Shown: positions 8,289-16,121, numbered from the stretch's first letter. The stretch is DNA of 64,000 bases from Kiloniellaceae bacterium (GCA_009377535.1 WHTV01000011.1:1-64000); one strand, 5' to 3'. Made by a program: numbers and translations. Notes: a model not told the origin generated them from the sequence alone.

Positions 8289-8867
8289 ATGGAAGGTAAC
8301 AATGCTGTGAGCAAGGAATTCGCGACGTTATCCGGGTTCAGTCCGGGCTTCATCGCTGCCGCATGGAACCGAAGGAAGCTCAGCGCAACAGGGATCGCTG
8401 GACTTGGCTTGGCGGGCGCATCTCTGGTTGTCTGGTCCCTGAGTACCGCAGCGGGCGCCGCTGCCCAGGAGTCGCGCGACACTGAGGTGATTGAGCGGCT
8501 TGTGCGCTGCATAGACATCGAGCGCGAAGCGCTGCGGTTGCAGTGTTACGACTCCCTCGTGCAGCCACTGGCAGAAGCCCGGGTTGATCCGGAGTTCGAA
8601 TCCGAGAGCACCTTCCAGTCCTTCTCGGGCCGCGACGATGAAGACACCGAAGTGTTCACCGCCAAACAATCCTGGCGCCTGCGCTGGACGCTCGACGGCA
8701 GCCTGCTGACAATCGAGCTGCGCGGACGGGACAACGCCTTGATAGACATCGTCGGCAATCAGATCGGCGCGGGCCACGGCCAATCCGAGAAGTCACTGCC
8801 GCCAGGTGACTACCGCTTGGCGGTCCGGGCCATCGGCGACTGGCAGGTAGCTGTTGAGCCGGAGTAG
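8289..8867 (+). CDS. Hypothetical exported protein with VasI-like N-terminal region
   Basis: A 192-residue protein starting with a basic stretch, then a hydrophobic segment (GIAGLGLAGASLVVWSLSTAAGAAAQ) that can act as signal peptide or anchor. After it comes VIERLVRCIDIEREALRLQCYDSL, a pattern seen at the N-terminus of VasI-like proteins of type VI secretion loci, with two cysteines. No other secretion gene is nearby, so no secretion role is implied. The C-terminal half looks like a small beta domain. The ATG at 8289 is tentative; a GTG at 8307 with GGAAGG upstream also works. It follows the DUF4168 gene and may share its transcript. Confidence 0.65.
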   Translation: MEGNNAVSKEFATLSGFSPGFIAAAWNRRKLSATGIAGLGLAGASLVVWSLSTAAGAAAQESRDTEVIERLVRCIDIEREALRLQCYDSLVQPLAEARVDPEFESESTFQSFSGRDDEDTEVFTAKQSWRLRWTLDGSLLTIELRGRDNALIDIVGNQIGAGHGQSEKSLPPGDYRLAVRAIGDWQVAVEPE

Positions 8868-8899
8868 TCTCCCTTTATCCTTCTCAGCTCTCCGCGTGC

Positions 8900-8926
8900 G
8901 GAACTTTTTCCCTCCGCGCTCCGTCC
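8900..8926 (+). promoter_or_regulatory. ECF-type promoter of small lipoprotein gene
   Basis: GGAAC at 8900-8904 and CGTCC at 8922-8926 have a 17-base spacer, identical in both elements and spacing to the two divergent promoters near 7550-7630. The lipoprotein start is 87 bases downstream. This is the third copy within 1.4 kb and argues for a local sigma regulon. Confidence 0.68.
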
Positions 8927-9012
8927 ATCAGTCGCATGGCCGCTTGGCTTGTGGGATTTCGCGAAGCGAGACCCGGCCGTGCACCCTGACGAGAAGCAAG
9001 TGGAGGTCCCAG

Positions 9013-9141
9013 ATGAGACGTACCCTTTCCCTTCTATTGGGAACGCTGTTCCTGACTGCCGGGCTCGCTGCCTGCGATCAGCCGTCCGATGGCGGCGGCG
9101 GCCAACAGCCGCCACCGGCGCCCTCGCAACCGGCTCAGTAA
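9013..9141 (+). CDS. Small lipoprotein, 42 residues
   Basis: A very short gene. The product starts MRRTLSLLLGTLFLTAGLAAC, a lipoprotein signal peptide with lipobox LAAC, so the mature protein begins at Cys21. The rest is a low-complexity Gly/Pro/Gln tail. It resembles entericidin-like or other small stress-induced lipoproteins only in size and layout. GGAGG at 9002-9006 supports the ATG at 9013. The ECF-type promoter at 8900 suggests induction by the nearby sigma factor. Confidence 0.65.
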   Translation: MRRTLSLLLGTLFLTAGLAACDQPSDGGGGQQPPPAPSQPAQ

Positions 9142-9211
9142 GCTCTGGGGACTGCGTCAGGACCGGTGTCGGCCACGACGCCGGTCCTCGGCTGCCGGCT
9201 CCAGCGCCTTG

Positions 9212-9333
9212 CGCTTGTTTTCGGTGCTGTTGTTGCGGCCGGTGGAGGCGTTGAGGACCTCGACGACGACGCGGGGATCGAGGACTTCGCCGGGCTGATC
9301 GAGGCCTACGCGCAGCACGGCGCCCGCCCGGGC
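9212..9333 (-). pseudogene. Fragment of a 3-hydroxyisobutyrate-dehydrogenase-like gene
   Basis: Positions 9212-9282 match 10642-10711 inside the intact dehydrogenase gene at roughly 67 of 71 bases, in the same orientation. The minus-strand reading preserves LDPRVVVEVLNASTGRNNSTENK, the conserved helix of the family. Upstream the frame continues weakly (VGLDQPGE), and downstream the similarity stops. It has no start and no Rossmann domain, so it is a remnant left by duplication or recombination. This is the main content of the 9142-9549 gap; apart from it I see no gene there. Confidence 0.6.
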
Positions 9334-9549
9334 TAGCCGGATCGGGGATCACTCTGCCGGCGCGCGCCAACCGCCGGGCGTCCGCGGCTGCGCTTGCTCC
9401 GAAAAGGTCCCTTGACGGGGTCGCGGTGCGGTCCCCACCGTTTCGGGCAGGCCCTGGGCCTTGTCTGCGGGGGCGGGTCCCGCGTGACACCATCCACGGA
9501 GGTGAGAGGCCAGGGTCTCCGAGAGGTTGCATTCCGAGGAGGCGATGTC

Positions 9550-9816
9550 ATGCGCATAGCACCTCTTTTCGCGACGGCGATCTTCGCGCTCTGCTTTTCC
9601 ACCGTCGCGGCTCCTGCCTTGGCCCAGGTGACGCCGGCTGTCCTTGAGGAGCTGCGGCAGAAGGCCGATGCCGCCTTCAAGGCTTCTGTCCCGGCACCGC
9701 CGAAGAAGACGCCCGAGCAGGTCGAGGCCGAGAAGAAATCCATCAAGAGCCACTGCGACGCCTTGTTCGCCCGCGCGGCGGAGCGCGACAGCAAGCTGCC
9801 GGGCAGCTGCAGTTAG
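9550..9816 (+). CDS. Small exported protein, 88 residues, unknown function
   Basis: The start at 9550 is supported by GAGGAGG at 9536-9542. A cleavable signal peptide is obvious (MRIAPLFATAIFALCFSTVA, cleavage near ALA-QV). The mature part is about 62 residues, charged, with a Pro/Lys-rich segment (APPKKTPEQVEAEKKS) and two cysteines (SHCDALF and GSCS) that could form a disulfide. I do not recognise the family. It belongs to the run of small exported proteins next to the ECF sigma gene but has no GGAAC-N17-CGTCC element. Its end overlaps the converging histidine phosphatase gene by four bases. Confidence 0.65.
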   Translation: MRIAPLFATAIFALCFSTVAAPALAQVTPAVLEELRQKADAAFKASVPAPPKKTPEQVEAEKKSIKSHCDALFARAAERDSKLPGSCS

Positions 9817-10400
9817 GCACCCGGCGGCGCGTCCTCCATGCGGCGCCAGGGGTGCAGCACGCGCCTGTCTTCCCAGGCCAGGACGAAGTAGTGGCCGCCG
9901 CCGGCCGGCTGGTCGTGGACGCGGGCGATCGCCAAGCCGGCATAGTGGCAGTAGAGCAGCGTGCCGACCGCACCGTGGCCGACGAAGAGCAGATCGCCCG
10001 CCATCTCGCGCGCCAGCACCGCCTCGGCCTCGCGCACGATGCGGGCCTGGGCGTCGACGGCACGCTCCCAGCCGCTGACGCTCACCGTCGGCTGAGCGAA
10101 GAAGGCATCGGCCACGGCCTCGAACGCCGGTGGCGGCAGGAAGCCGGTCGCCGCGCGGTCGTTCTCGTGCATCGCCTCGCGTATCTCGACGTCCAGGTTC
10201 AGCGCGGCAGCGAGGATCGTCGCCGTCTCCAGCGCCTTGCGCTCGCCGCTGGAAACGATCCGGGTGGTGCCCGCAAGCCAGCCGGCCGTTGCCAGCGCTT
10301 CGACACGCGCACGTCCCTCGGCGCTGAGCCCCCAGCGCGGCACGGGCACCAGCGGGTCGACCTGCACCTGCGGATGGGTGAGATAGCGCACGCGGGTCAT
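9813..10400 (-). CDS. Histidine phosphatase family protein
   Basis: A 195-residue phosphoglycerate-mutase-like protein. The usual N-terminal RHG motif reads RYLTHPQV here, so the catalytic His is present as THP rather than RHG. The SSGERKALETATILAA segment matches the second conserved block and FVGHGAVGTLL holds the second catalytic His. The family removes phosphate from small metabolites or phosphoproteins. Its ATG overlaps the stop of the upstream dehydrogenase as ATGA, so it belongs to the catabolic operon. Its substrate may be a phosphorylated intermediate made by the FGGY kinase, but that is speculation. Confidence 0.82.
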   Translation of the reverse strand: MTRVRYLTHPQVQVDPLVPVPRWGLSAEGRARVEALATAGWLAGTTRIVSSGERKALETATILAAALNLDVEIREAMHENDRAATGFLPPPAFEAVADAFFAQPTVSVSGWERAVDAQARIVREAEAVLAREMAGDLLFVGHGAVGTLLYCHYAGLAIARVHDQPAGGGHYFVLAWEDRRVLHPWRRMEDAPPGA

Positions 10401-11338
10401 TCCTGCCCACCGCCACCCTCCGGCGTGGCCTTCAGCTGCGCCAGGTAGCGGAAGATCTCGGTGTGGTCGGCGCCGGGGCCGAGCATGCCATCCGCTTTGG
10501 CCCAGAGCGCCTCGCAGGCATCCGCCAGCGGCGCGGCGACGCCGAGGTGGCGGGCGATCTCGGCGGCGGTGTGCAGGTCCTTCGCCATGAGGCGCAGGGC
10601 AAAGCCCGCCGCGAAGTCGCCGGAGAGCACCTGCTGCTTCAGCTTGTTCTCGGTGCTGTTGTTGCGGCCCGTGGAGGCGTTGAGGACCTCGACGACGACC
10701 AGGGGATCGAGCCCGAAGTGCGTGCCGACGATGACCGCCTCGGCCGCCGCGACCAGGCCGGCCGCCGAGACGTAGTTGTTGAGCGCCTTCATGGCATGCC
10801 CCGAGCCGAGGGCGCCGGTCGGGAAGATCGCGCCGCCCAGGGCGGCGAGCAGCGGCCTGATCCGGCTGATCGTGTCCGCTTCTCCGCCGACCATGATGGC
10901 GAGGCTGCCGTCGAGCGCCCGCTTCACGCCGCCCGACACCGGCGCGTCCACTACGGCAAAGCCGCGCGGCCGCAGCGCCTCGTCCAGCGCCAGCGTGTCG
11001 ATCGGCGAGGAGGAACTCATGTCGACGACGCAGGTGCCAGGCGCCGCGGCGGCCAGGGCGCCGTCCGTCCCGCCGCCGCAAAGGACCTCGCGGACGCTGC
11101 GCCCATCCGGCAGCATGGTGATGACGGCCGCGACACCCGCGCAGGCTGCCTCGGCGCCGGCCACGGCCGGAAGCCCGGCGGCCGCCTCGAAGCCTTGCCT
11201 GGCCGGTTCCGCCCGGTCGTAGGCCTGCACGGCAAAGCCGGCCTGCACCAGGCGCGCCGCCATCGGCGTGCCCATCTGGCCGAGCCCGATGAAGCCGACG
11301 GCGGCCGGCGGCGCCAGCTGCTCACCCCGATCGCTCAT
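10397..11338 (-). CDS. NAD(P)-dependent oxidoreductase, 3-hydroxyisobutyrate dehydrogenase family
   Basis: A 313-residue beta-hydroxyacid dehydrogenase. The N-terminal Rossmann motif is VGFIGLGQMGTPMA. The substrate-binding segment reads DAPVSGGVKRALDGSLAIMVGG, and the catalytic Lys lies in GSGHAMKALNNYVSA. The C-terminal all-helical domain has EVLNASTGRNNSTENK. The ATG at 11338 with GGGAGG seven bases upstream is preferred to the TTG two codons earlier. Enzymes of this group oxidise 3-hydroxyacids to semialdehydes or, in 4-carbon-acid variants, tetronate-type compounds. It is coupled to the histidine phosphatase gene. A fragment of a paralogue is left at 9212. Confidence 0.9.
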   Translation of the reverse strand: MSDRGEQLAPPAAVGFIGLGQMGTPMAARLVQAGFAVQAYDRAEPARQGFEAAAGLPAVAGAEAACAGVAAVITMLPDGRSVREVLCGGGTDGALAAAAPGTCVVDMSSSSPIDTLALDEALRPRGFAVVDAPVSGGVKRALDGSLAIMVGGEADTISRIRPLLAALGGAIFPTGALGSGHAMKALNNYVSAAGLVAAAEAVIVGTHFGLDPLVVVEVLNASTGRNNSTENKLKQQVLSGDFAAGFALRLMAKDLHTAAEIARHLGVAAPLADACEALWAKADGMLGPGADHTEIFRYLAQLKATPEGGGGQE

Positions 11339-11426
11339 GGCCAACCTCCCTGGACGTCTGCGCTGCGGGGCAGCCTACACCAGTCCCGGCGTGCGCGCCG
11401 CCTGCGAGCGCGGCCCCAAGCCCTCC

Positions 11427-12032
11427 CTAGCGCTTACGCAGGCTCAGGTCGGTCAGCGTGGTGTCCTGCCCCGGCGGCGGATGATCGATGGCCGCTTCCA
11501 GCGAAGGCTCCTCGGCCCATTCCTCGGGCGGCCGGGAGGGGCCTTCCCAGGGCATCTGGTCGAGGCCCCAGTAGATCTCCAGGCGGTGATCGTCCGGATC
11601 GCGGAACTCCACCGCGACCTGGGCTCCGGCCCGGCGGCGGCCCTCGAAGTCGATCGCCACGTCATTCCGCTTCAGGTGGTCCCGGGCGCGCAGCACCTCG
11701 TCCAGCGTCGCCACTTCAAACGCGAGGTGATGCAGCTCGCGATGCTGCGACTTCGCGCTGCCCTGCCCGACCAGCGCGATGCCGTGGTGATCCGCGTTGA
11801 AGCGCAGGAACACCATGCGGCCGTTCATCATGCTGTCGGGATAGACGTCCGACACTTTGAAGCCGAGAACCTGCGTGTAGAAGCGCACGGACCGCTCGAT
11901 GTCCTGCACGATCAGCACGGCGTGGCCCAGCTTGGTGATGCTGAAGGGCAGAGCGGCCGGGGGCTCGATCGCTCTCAGGGCTTTCACTTCGGGGCTGTTC
12001 AGCCCGGCGAGATCGACGACGCCGCGTGCCAT
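11427..12032 (-). CDS. VOC-superfamily protein (glyoxalase/extradiol dioxygenase fold)
   Basis: A 201-residue protein with one clear vicinal-oxygen-chelate module. ITKLGHAVLIVQDIERSVRFYTQVLGFKV gives the first metal ligand, ELHHLAFEVATLDEV the second, and VAVEFRDPDDHRLEIYW the Glu ligand near the end. The metal-binding His/His/Glu set is therefore present. I chose the ATG at 12032 because of GGAAGGAAAG upstream. It resembles biphenyl-2,3-diol-dioxygenase-like annotations, but a single module could also be a lyase or isomerase. It lies between the dehydrogenase and the DeoR regulator, transcribed the same way. Confidence 0.85.
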   Translation of the reverse strand: MARGVVDLAGLNSPEVKALRAIEPPAALPFSITKLGHAVLIVQDIERSVRFYTQVLGFKVSDVYPDSMMNGRMVFLRFNADHHGIALVGQGSAKSQHRELHHLAFEVATLDEVLRARDHLKRNDVAIDFEGRRRAGAQVAVEFRDPDDHRLEIYWGLDQMPWEGPSRPPEEWAEEPSLEAAIDHPPPGQDTTLTDLSLRKR

Positions 12033-12082
12033 GGGGACTTTCCTTCCTGCAAGACGCAAAACCAACGGCGCGGAGTCTAAAT

Positions 12083-12913
12083 CTAAGCGACCACCGCCGT
12101 CACCTCTGCGTCTTCGGCCGCTTCGGCCAGCGCCTTGGGCAGCGGCTTGTCGGTCACCAGGTCGGTGAGGGCCGCGAGCGGCATGACGATCTCGAGCAGG
12201 CGGATGTTGAACTTGGTGTGGTCGGCCATGAAGATGCGCCGTTCCGCACGCCTGAACATGGTGCGCTTGATCCAGCAGGCCTGGGAGTCGACGTCGGTGA
12301 TGCCGCCCTCGGTCAGTCCGCCGGCCGAGGTGAAGGCGACGTTTGCGTGGAAGCGCTCCAGATACTCGCAGGTGTCCTGCCCGTAGACGCCCTTCTCGTG
12401 CGCCGAGTAGGCGCCAGGGCAGAGAATCACCTTCACGCGGTCGGAGACGCCGACCGCCTCGGCGATGTCGAGGCCGTTGGTGATGACGGTGGCCTCGATG
12501 CGCAGGGCGGCGATCTTCTCCGCCAGGTGGTGGGTGGTGGCGCCGGAATCGATCATCACCACATCGCCCGGCGCGATGGCCTGGATGGCCACGGCGGCGA
12601 TGCGCTGGCGCTCGCTTACCATGGCGGCGGTGCGCTCGCCGATGGAGGGTTCGCGGCCCATGGGCGCGGCGGCGCCGCCGTAGGTGCGCGCCACCAGGCC
12701 GCGCGACGACAGGTCGTCGATGTCGCGCCGGACCGTCTCGGTAGAGACCTTGAAGGCCTCTGCCAAGTGCGAGATGCGCACCGTCGGGTTGGATTTCAAC
12801 TCGGCGATGATGCGGCGGTGGCGCTCGTCGCGGTCGAGCCGGCCGTTGCCCTTCACGGGCTTCAGTTCCGGTTTCGCTTCGGGCTGCTGGCCGGACTTCT
12901 CGGCGGCCGTCAT
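12083..12913 (-). CDS. DeoR-family transcriptional regulator of the amine/sugar locus
   Basis: A 276-residue DeoR protein. The N-terminal helix-turn-helix reads RHRRIIAELKSNPTVRISHLAEAFKVSTETVRRDIDDLSSRGLV, preceded by a disordered Lys/Pro-rich tail. The C-terminal sugar-phosphate sensor domain is present, with IDSGATTHHLAEKI and FTSAGGLTEGGITD. Its ATG overlaps the TIM-barrel gene stop as ATGA. The two palindromes at 4410-4443 and 13667-13703 flank the locus and are the best candidates for its operators. Sensors of this family bind phosphorylated sugars, so the FGGY kinase product could be the inducer. Confidence 0.92.
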   Translation of the reverse strand: MTAAEKSGQQPEAKPELKPVKGNGRLDRDERHRRIIAELKSNPTVRISHLAEAFKVSTETVRRDIDDLSSRGLVARTYGGAAAPMGREPSIGERTAAMVSERQRIAAVAIQAIAPGDVVMIDSGATTHHLAEKIAALRIEATVITNGLDIAEAVGVSDRVKVILCPGAYSAHEKGVYGQDTCEYLERFHANVAFTSAGGLTEGGITDVDSQACWIKRTMFRRAERRIFMADHTKFNIRLLEIVMPLAALTDLVTDKPLPKALAEAAEDAEVTAVVA

Positions 12914-13590
12914 GCGGTCGCTTCCAGGATGTCTTCCAGCTGCGAGGCCAGCGCGCCCTTGCGCGGGCTGAAGGAGCCGTCGAAGGCGGCCGAGCCGATA
13001 GTGAAGGCGTTGGCGCCGGCCTCGGCCAGCGCGCGGATGCGCTCCGGCGTGTCGATGCTGCCGGCCACCACCAGGGTGCCGCGGGTAGCGCGCCGCGCCG
13101 CCCTCACCAGCTCCAGCGGATCGGCCTCGGTGGCGCGGTAGGCCAGCAGGTCGACGCCGGCGCAGCCCATCGCCTCGAAGCGGCGGCAGTCCGCCTCGAC
13201 GTCGCAGGCCCGGCCGCCCAGCGCCGTCGGGTGACCGACCGGCCGGCCCGGGAACGGCAGGTAGTCGATGCCGCTGCCATCCAGGATCTCCAGGATCTCC
13301 TGCGCCTCGGTGCCGCCCATCACGCGGTCGACGCCGATGCGCCGCGCCGCGCGCGCGGATTCCAGGCAGGCCTCCTTCGTCGAGGCCACGACCTCGAGAT
13401 AGCTGACCGCCCCGGCCTCCTTGATGCGTCGGTTGAGTGCCACGAGAGTGTCGAAGTCGACGCCGATATCCTTGAATCCCATATGTTTCACGCCGGCCCG
13501 GGCGACGGTCTCGAAGACCTCCAGGCAGTCCTCGACCGTCTGGTCCGCCCGGGTAAACATGAAGATGAAATCGATCGCCGGTCGCGTCAT
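12910..13590 (-). CDS. TIM-barrel protein of unassigned function
   Basis: A 226-residue protein. The repeated beta/alpha pattern and C-terminal phosphate-binding loops (TLVVAGSIDTPERIRALAEAGANAFTIGSAAF) indicate a ribulose-phosphate-binding TIM barrel like HisA, aldolases or KGPDC. Features near the N-terminus are DFIFMFTRADQTVEDCLE, VKHMGFKDIG and SYLEVVASTKEACLESARAA. Candidate active-site residues include Lys in GFKDIG and Glu in YLEVV. I cannot assign a reaction. It is the first gene of the leftward unit with DeoR, directly behind the palindrome at 13667-13703. An aldolase or epimerase acting on a phosphorylated intermediate would fit the kinase and sensor next door. Confidence 0.7.
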   Translation of the reverse strand: MTRPAIDFIFMFTRADQTVEDCLEVFETVARAGVKHMGFKDIGVDFDTLVALNRRIKEAGAVSYLEVVASTKEACLESARAARRIGVDRVMGGTEAQEILEILDGSGIDYLPFPGRPVGHPTALGGRACDVEADCRRFEAMGCAGVDLLAYRATEADPLELVRAARRATRGTLVVAGSIDTPERIRALAEAGANAFTIGSAAFDGSFSPRKGALASQLEDILEATA

Positions 13591-13666
13591 ACGGGGGCCG
13601 TTCCTCTGCACCACTTGCCGGCCGCTTCGGAGGCGGCAGGCGCTTCGCTCGGTTATGCCCCAAGTT

Positions 13667-13703
13667 AGTGGCGAGTACAACAAATCATGTTGGAATTACC
13701 ACT
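13667..13703. promoter_or_regulatory. Palindromic operator in divergent TIM-barrel / binding-protein promoter
   Basis: The left arm AGTGGCGAGTACAACA (13667-13682) faces AGTGGTAATTCCAACA read from the other strand (13688-13703), with five bases between. The core TGG-Y-A...CAACA resembles the palindrome at 4410-4443. It sits between the divergent starts at 13590 and 13774. Together the two sites suggest one regulator, most likely the DeoR protein at 12083-12913. Confidence 0.6.
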
Positions 13704-13773
13704 TTTTGCATGGTACTTTCATCATCAAACAGGGACCTAAAGGCACACGAGAGCAAATTCGGGAGACACCACC

Positions 13774-14904
13774 ATGCAGTTCGACCGTCGCAGTCTGTTG
13801 AAGTATTCCGCCGCCGCCGGCGTCCTGGGGCTCGCCGGTCCCTTCGCCGGCAGCGCCTGGGCGGCACGCGAGAGGGAAATGAACATCCTCTGCTGGGAGG
13901 GCTACAACTCGGCTGACGTGCTCGACCCCTTCCGCAACGCCGAGAACGCCACCATCAAGGCGGAGTCGCTGACAAACGACCCGACCATGATCAACCGCCT
14001 GCGCGCCGGCGAGACCAACGTCTGGGACCTGATCAACGTCAACAATCCCTGGGCGCGCAAGGTCATGCACCCGGAGGGGCTGATCACGCCGCTCGACCGG
14101 GCCAGGTTCGAGCCCTACTTCGAGACCATGCTGCCGGGCTTCGAGCCGCCTTACAAATGGGCCATGAGCGAAGACGAAAAGGACCTGCTTGGCATTGCGC
14201 AGCGCTTCGGGCCCTACAGCTTCGTCGTCAACACCGACAAAATCAGTCGCGCGACCGCCGAGGACCAGGGCTGGGATCTGTGGAACGATCCAGCCAACGC
14301 CGGCAAGTACGGCGTGCTTGAATCGGACGACTGGAACGTCTTCGACATCTTCCTGATCGCCGGCATCGACCCCTTCCGCGAGCACAGCGACGAGGAGTTC
14401 GCCAAGTTCGACGAGGCCGCGAAGACGGTTTTCAAGGGCGCCAAGGTGGTGGGCGACATCGCCACCATGAACCAGGCGCTGGTGTCCGGCGAGATCGACT
14501 TCCACCTGACGGGCGGCATCTATTCGGCCTCGCCTGCGCGCTTCGACGGCTACCCGAACATCCGCGGCGTGACGCCGATGAAGAGCGCCATCCCCGGCAA
14601 GGGCGGCGTGGCCTGGATCGAGATCACCTCGACGGTCAATAACCCGCAGCTCTCGCCGCTCGCAGCGGAGTTCCTGGAATACGTGCAGGATCCCGAGGTT
14701 GCGCACACCGTCGCCTTCGCCGAGGGAACCTTCAACCCGGTGACCCAGATGGGCAATCCCAAGTGCTTCGAGCTCTTCACCAAGGAGGAGCTTGATGCGA
14801 TCCAGTGGGACAGCCTGGAGGAAGAGATGGCGCGTTCGGCGGAATACGATATCGTACCGGACTATGACCGCGCGCTCGACCTGATGACCGCCGCCAAGCG
14901 CTAG
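13774..14904 (+). CDS. Extracellular substrate-binding protein, spermidine/putrescine type
   Basis: A 376-residue periplasmic binding protein. The N-terminus MQFDRRSLLKYSAAAGVLGL is a twin-arginine-like signal (DRRSLLK), with cleavage near AWA-AR. The mature protein has the PotD/PotF pattern: NILCWEGYNSADVLDPF, then FGPYSFVVNTDKI and KSAIPGKGGVAWIEI. It delivers a polyamine or related amine to the permease pair encoded downstream. The gene starts right after the palindrome and is followed by a strong hairpin that would limit readthrough into the transporter genes, giving more binding protein than pump. Confidence 0.9.
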   Translation: MQFDRRSLLKYSAAAGVLGLAGPFAGSAWAAREREMNILCWEGYNSADVLDPFRNAENATIKAESLTNDPTMINRLRAGETNVWDLINVNNPWARKVMHPEGLITPLDRARFEPYFETMLPGFEPPYKWAMSEDEKDLLGIAQRFGPYSFVVNTDKISRATAEDQGWDLWNDPANAGKYGVLESDDWNVFDIFLIAGIDPFREHSDEEFAKFDEAAKTVFKGAKVVGDIATMNQALVSGEIDFHLTGGIYSASPARFDGYPNIRGVTPMKSAIPGKGGVAWIEITSTVNNPQLSPLAAEFLEYVQDPEVAHTVAFAEGTFNPVTQMGNPKCFELFTKEELDAIQWDSLEEEMARSAEYDIVPDYDRALDLMTAAKR

Positions 14905-14932
14905 GCGTAGGTTTAGCGTAAGACCAGCGATC

Positions 14933-14975
14933 GGCCGCGGCCCGACGCCCCGGGCTGCGGCCCCCGCTCGTTTTT
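14933..14975 (+). terminator. Intra-operon terminator/attenuator after the binding-protein gene
   Basis: GGCCGCGGCCCG (14933-14944) pairs with CGGGCTGCGGCC (14951-14962) with one mismatch, and TTTTT follows at 14971-14975. It lies between the binding-protein gene and the ATPase gene, a place where partial termination is common in ABC-importer operons. Confidence 0.6.
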
Positions 14976-15008
14976 GAACTGGGCCCGTCCCTGAAAGAGT
15001 AGCGTTCC

Positions 15009-16064
15009 GTGGCCGAACCCATCCTCCGACTCTCCGGGCTGACCAAGCACTTCGGCGGCTTTACGGCGGTCAAGCAGATCGACCTCGACATCGAAGAAGG
15101 CGAGTTCTTCACCATCGTCGGCCCGTCCGGATCCGGCAAGTCGACCCTGGTGCGCATGCTGGCCGGCCTCGAGGAGCCGAGCGGCGGCGAGATCCTGCTG
15201 CGCGGCGAACGCATCAACGAAACGCCCGCCAACCGGCGGCCGACCTGCATGGTGTTCCAGTCCCTCGCCCTGTTCCCGCACCGCACCGTCGGCCAGAACA
15301 TCGAGTTCCCGCTCAAGATGCGCGGCGTGGCGCGCAAGGCGCGGCGGGCGCGGGCCATGGGGCTGCTGCGCTTGCTGCAGCTGCCGGAGTCCTATTACGG
15401 CAAGAGCGTCACCCAATGCTCAGGCGGCGAGCGCCAGCGCATCGCGCTGGCCCGCGCGCTGGCCTTCGACCCGGAGATCCTGTTCTTCGACGAGCCGCTG
15501 TCCGCCATCGACTACAAGCTGCGCAAGACGCTCGAGAAGGAGCTGAAGGACATCCATAAGGAGACCGGCAAGACCTTCATGTACATCACCCACAGCCTGG
15601 AAGAGGCCATGGTGATGTCGGACCGCATCGGCGTCATGCGCGACGGCAAACTGGTCCAGATCGGCACGCCGGAAGAGATCTATACCCGGCCGCGCGACAA
15701 GTTCGTCTCGGAGTTCATGGGCGAGGTGAACCTGCTGAAGGTGAAGCGCAACGGCGCCGGCCTGCACTGCCCCTCGCTCGACGCCACCTTCACCGGTCCG
15801 GCATCCAAAGGTTTCGATAGCGGATACCTGGTGATCCGGCCGGAATACCTGCGCTTCCTCAAGCCTGGAGAGAGCGCCGAGAACCAGGTCGAGGGCGTCC
15901 TCTACAACGAGTACGCCCTGGGCAGCCGCATCCAGTACCAGGTCCGCGTCGGCGAACAGGTCTTCCTGGTCGAGAAGCTGCGCGAGCAGCGCTACCACGG
16001 CCGGCTCGACGACCGGGTGACCATCGGCTGGGAGGCACGCGACAGCATGCTGGCGCCGGAATGA
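15009..16064 (+). CDS. ABC importer ATP-binding protein, polyamine (PotA) type
   Basis: A 351-residue ATPase. It has Walker A GPSGSGKST near residue 38, Q-loop VFQSLALFPH, signature CSGGERQRIALARAL (C replacing the usual L), Walker B ILFFDEPLSAID and the H-loop in YITHSLEEA. A C-terminal TOBE-like domain (residues about 240-351) matches PotA and other MOI-type ATPases. The start codon is GTG at 15009 with a weak ribosome-binding site. It powers the importer formed by the two permeases at 16255 and 17169. Confidence 0.92.
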   Translation: MAEPILRLSGLTKHFGGFTAVKQIDLDIEEGEFFTIVGPSGSGKSTLVRMLAGLEEPSGGEILLRGERINETPANRRPTCMVFQSLALFPHRTVGQNIEFPLKMRGVARKARRARAMGLLRLLQLPESYYGKSVTQCSGGERQRIALARALAFDPEILFFDEPLSAIDYKLRKTLEKELKDIHKETGKTFMYITHSLEEAMVMSDRIGVMRDGKLVQIGTPEEIYTRPRDKFVSEFMGEVNLLKVKRNGAGLHCPSLDATFTGPASKGFDSGYLVIRPEYLRFLKPGESAENQVEGVLYNEYALGSRIQYQVRVGEQVFLVEKLREQRYHGRLDDRVTIGWEARDSMLAPE

Positions 16065-16121
16065 GAAGCTCAAGAACTTTTCCCTCGCCCCCTGCGGGCA
16101 ACCTATCCCGCCTTCCTCAAT

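Noticed and set aside
9250-9335. Possible small plus-strand protein ending IEDFAGLIEAYAQHGARPG
   Set aside because: No start codon with a ribosome-binding site and most of it is the antisense of the dehydrogenase fragment.
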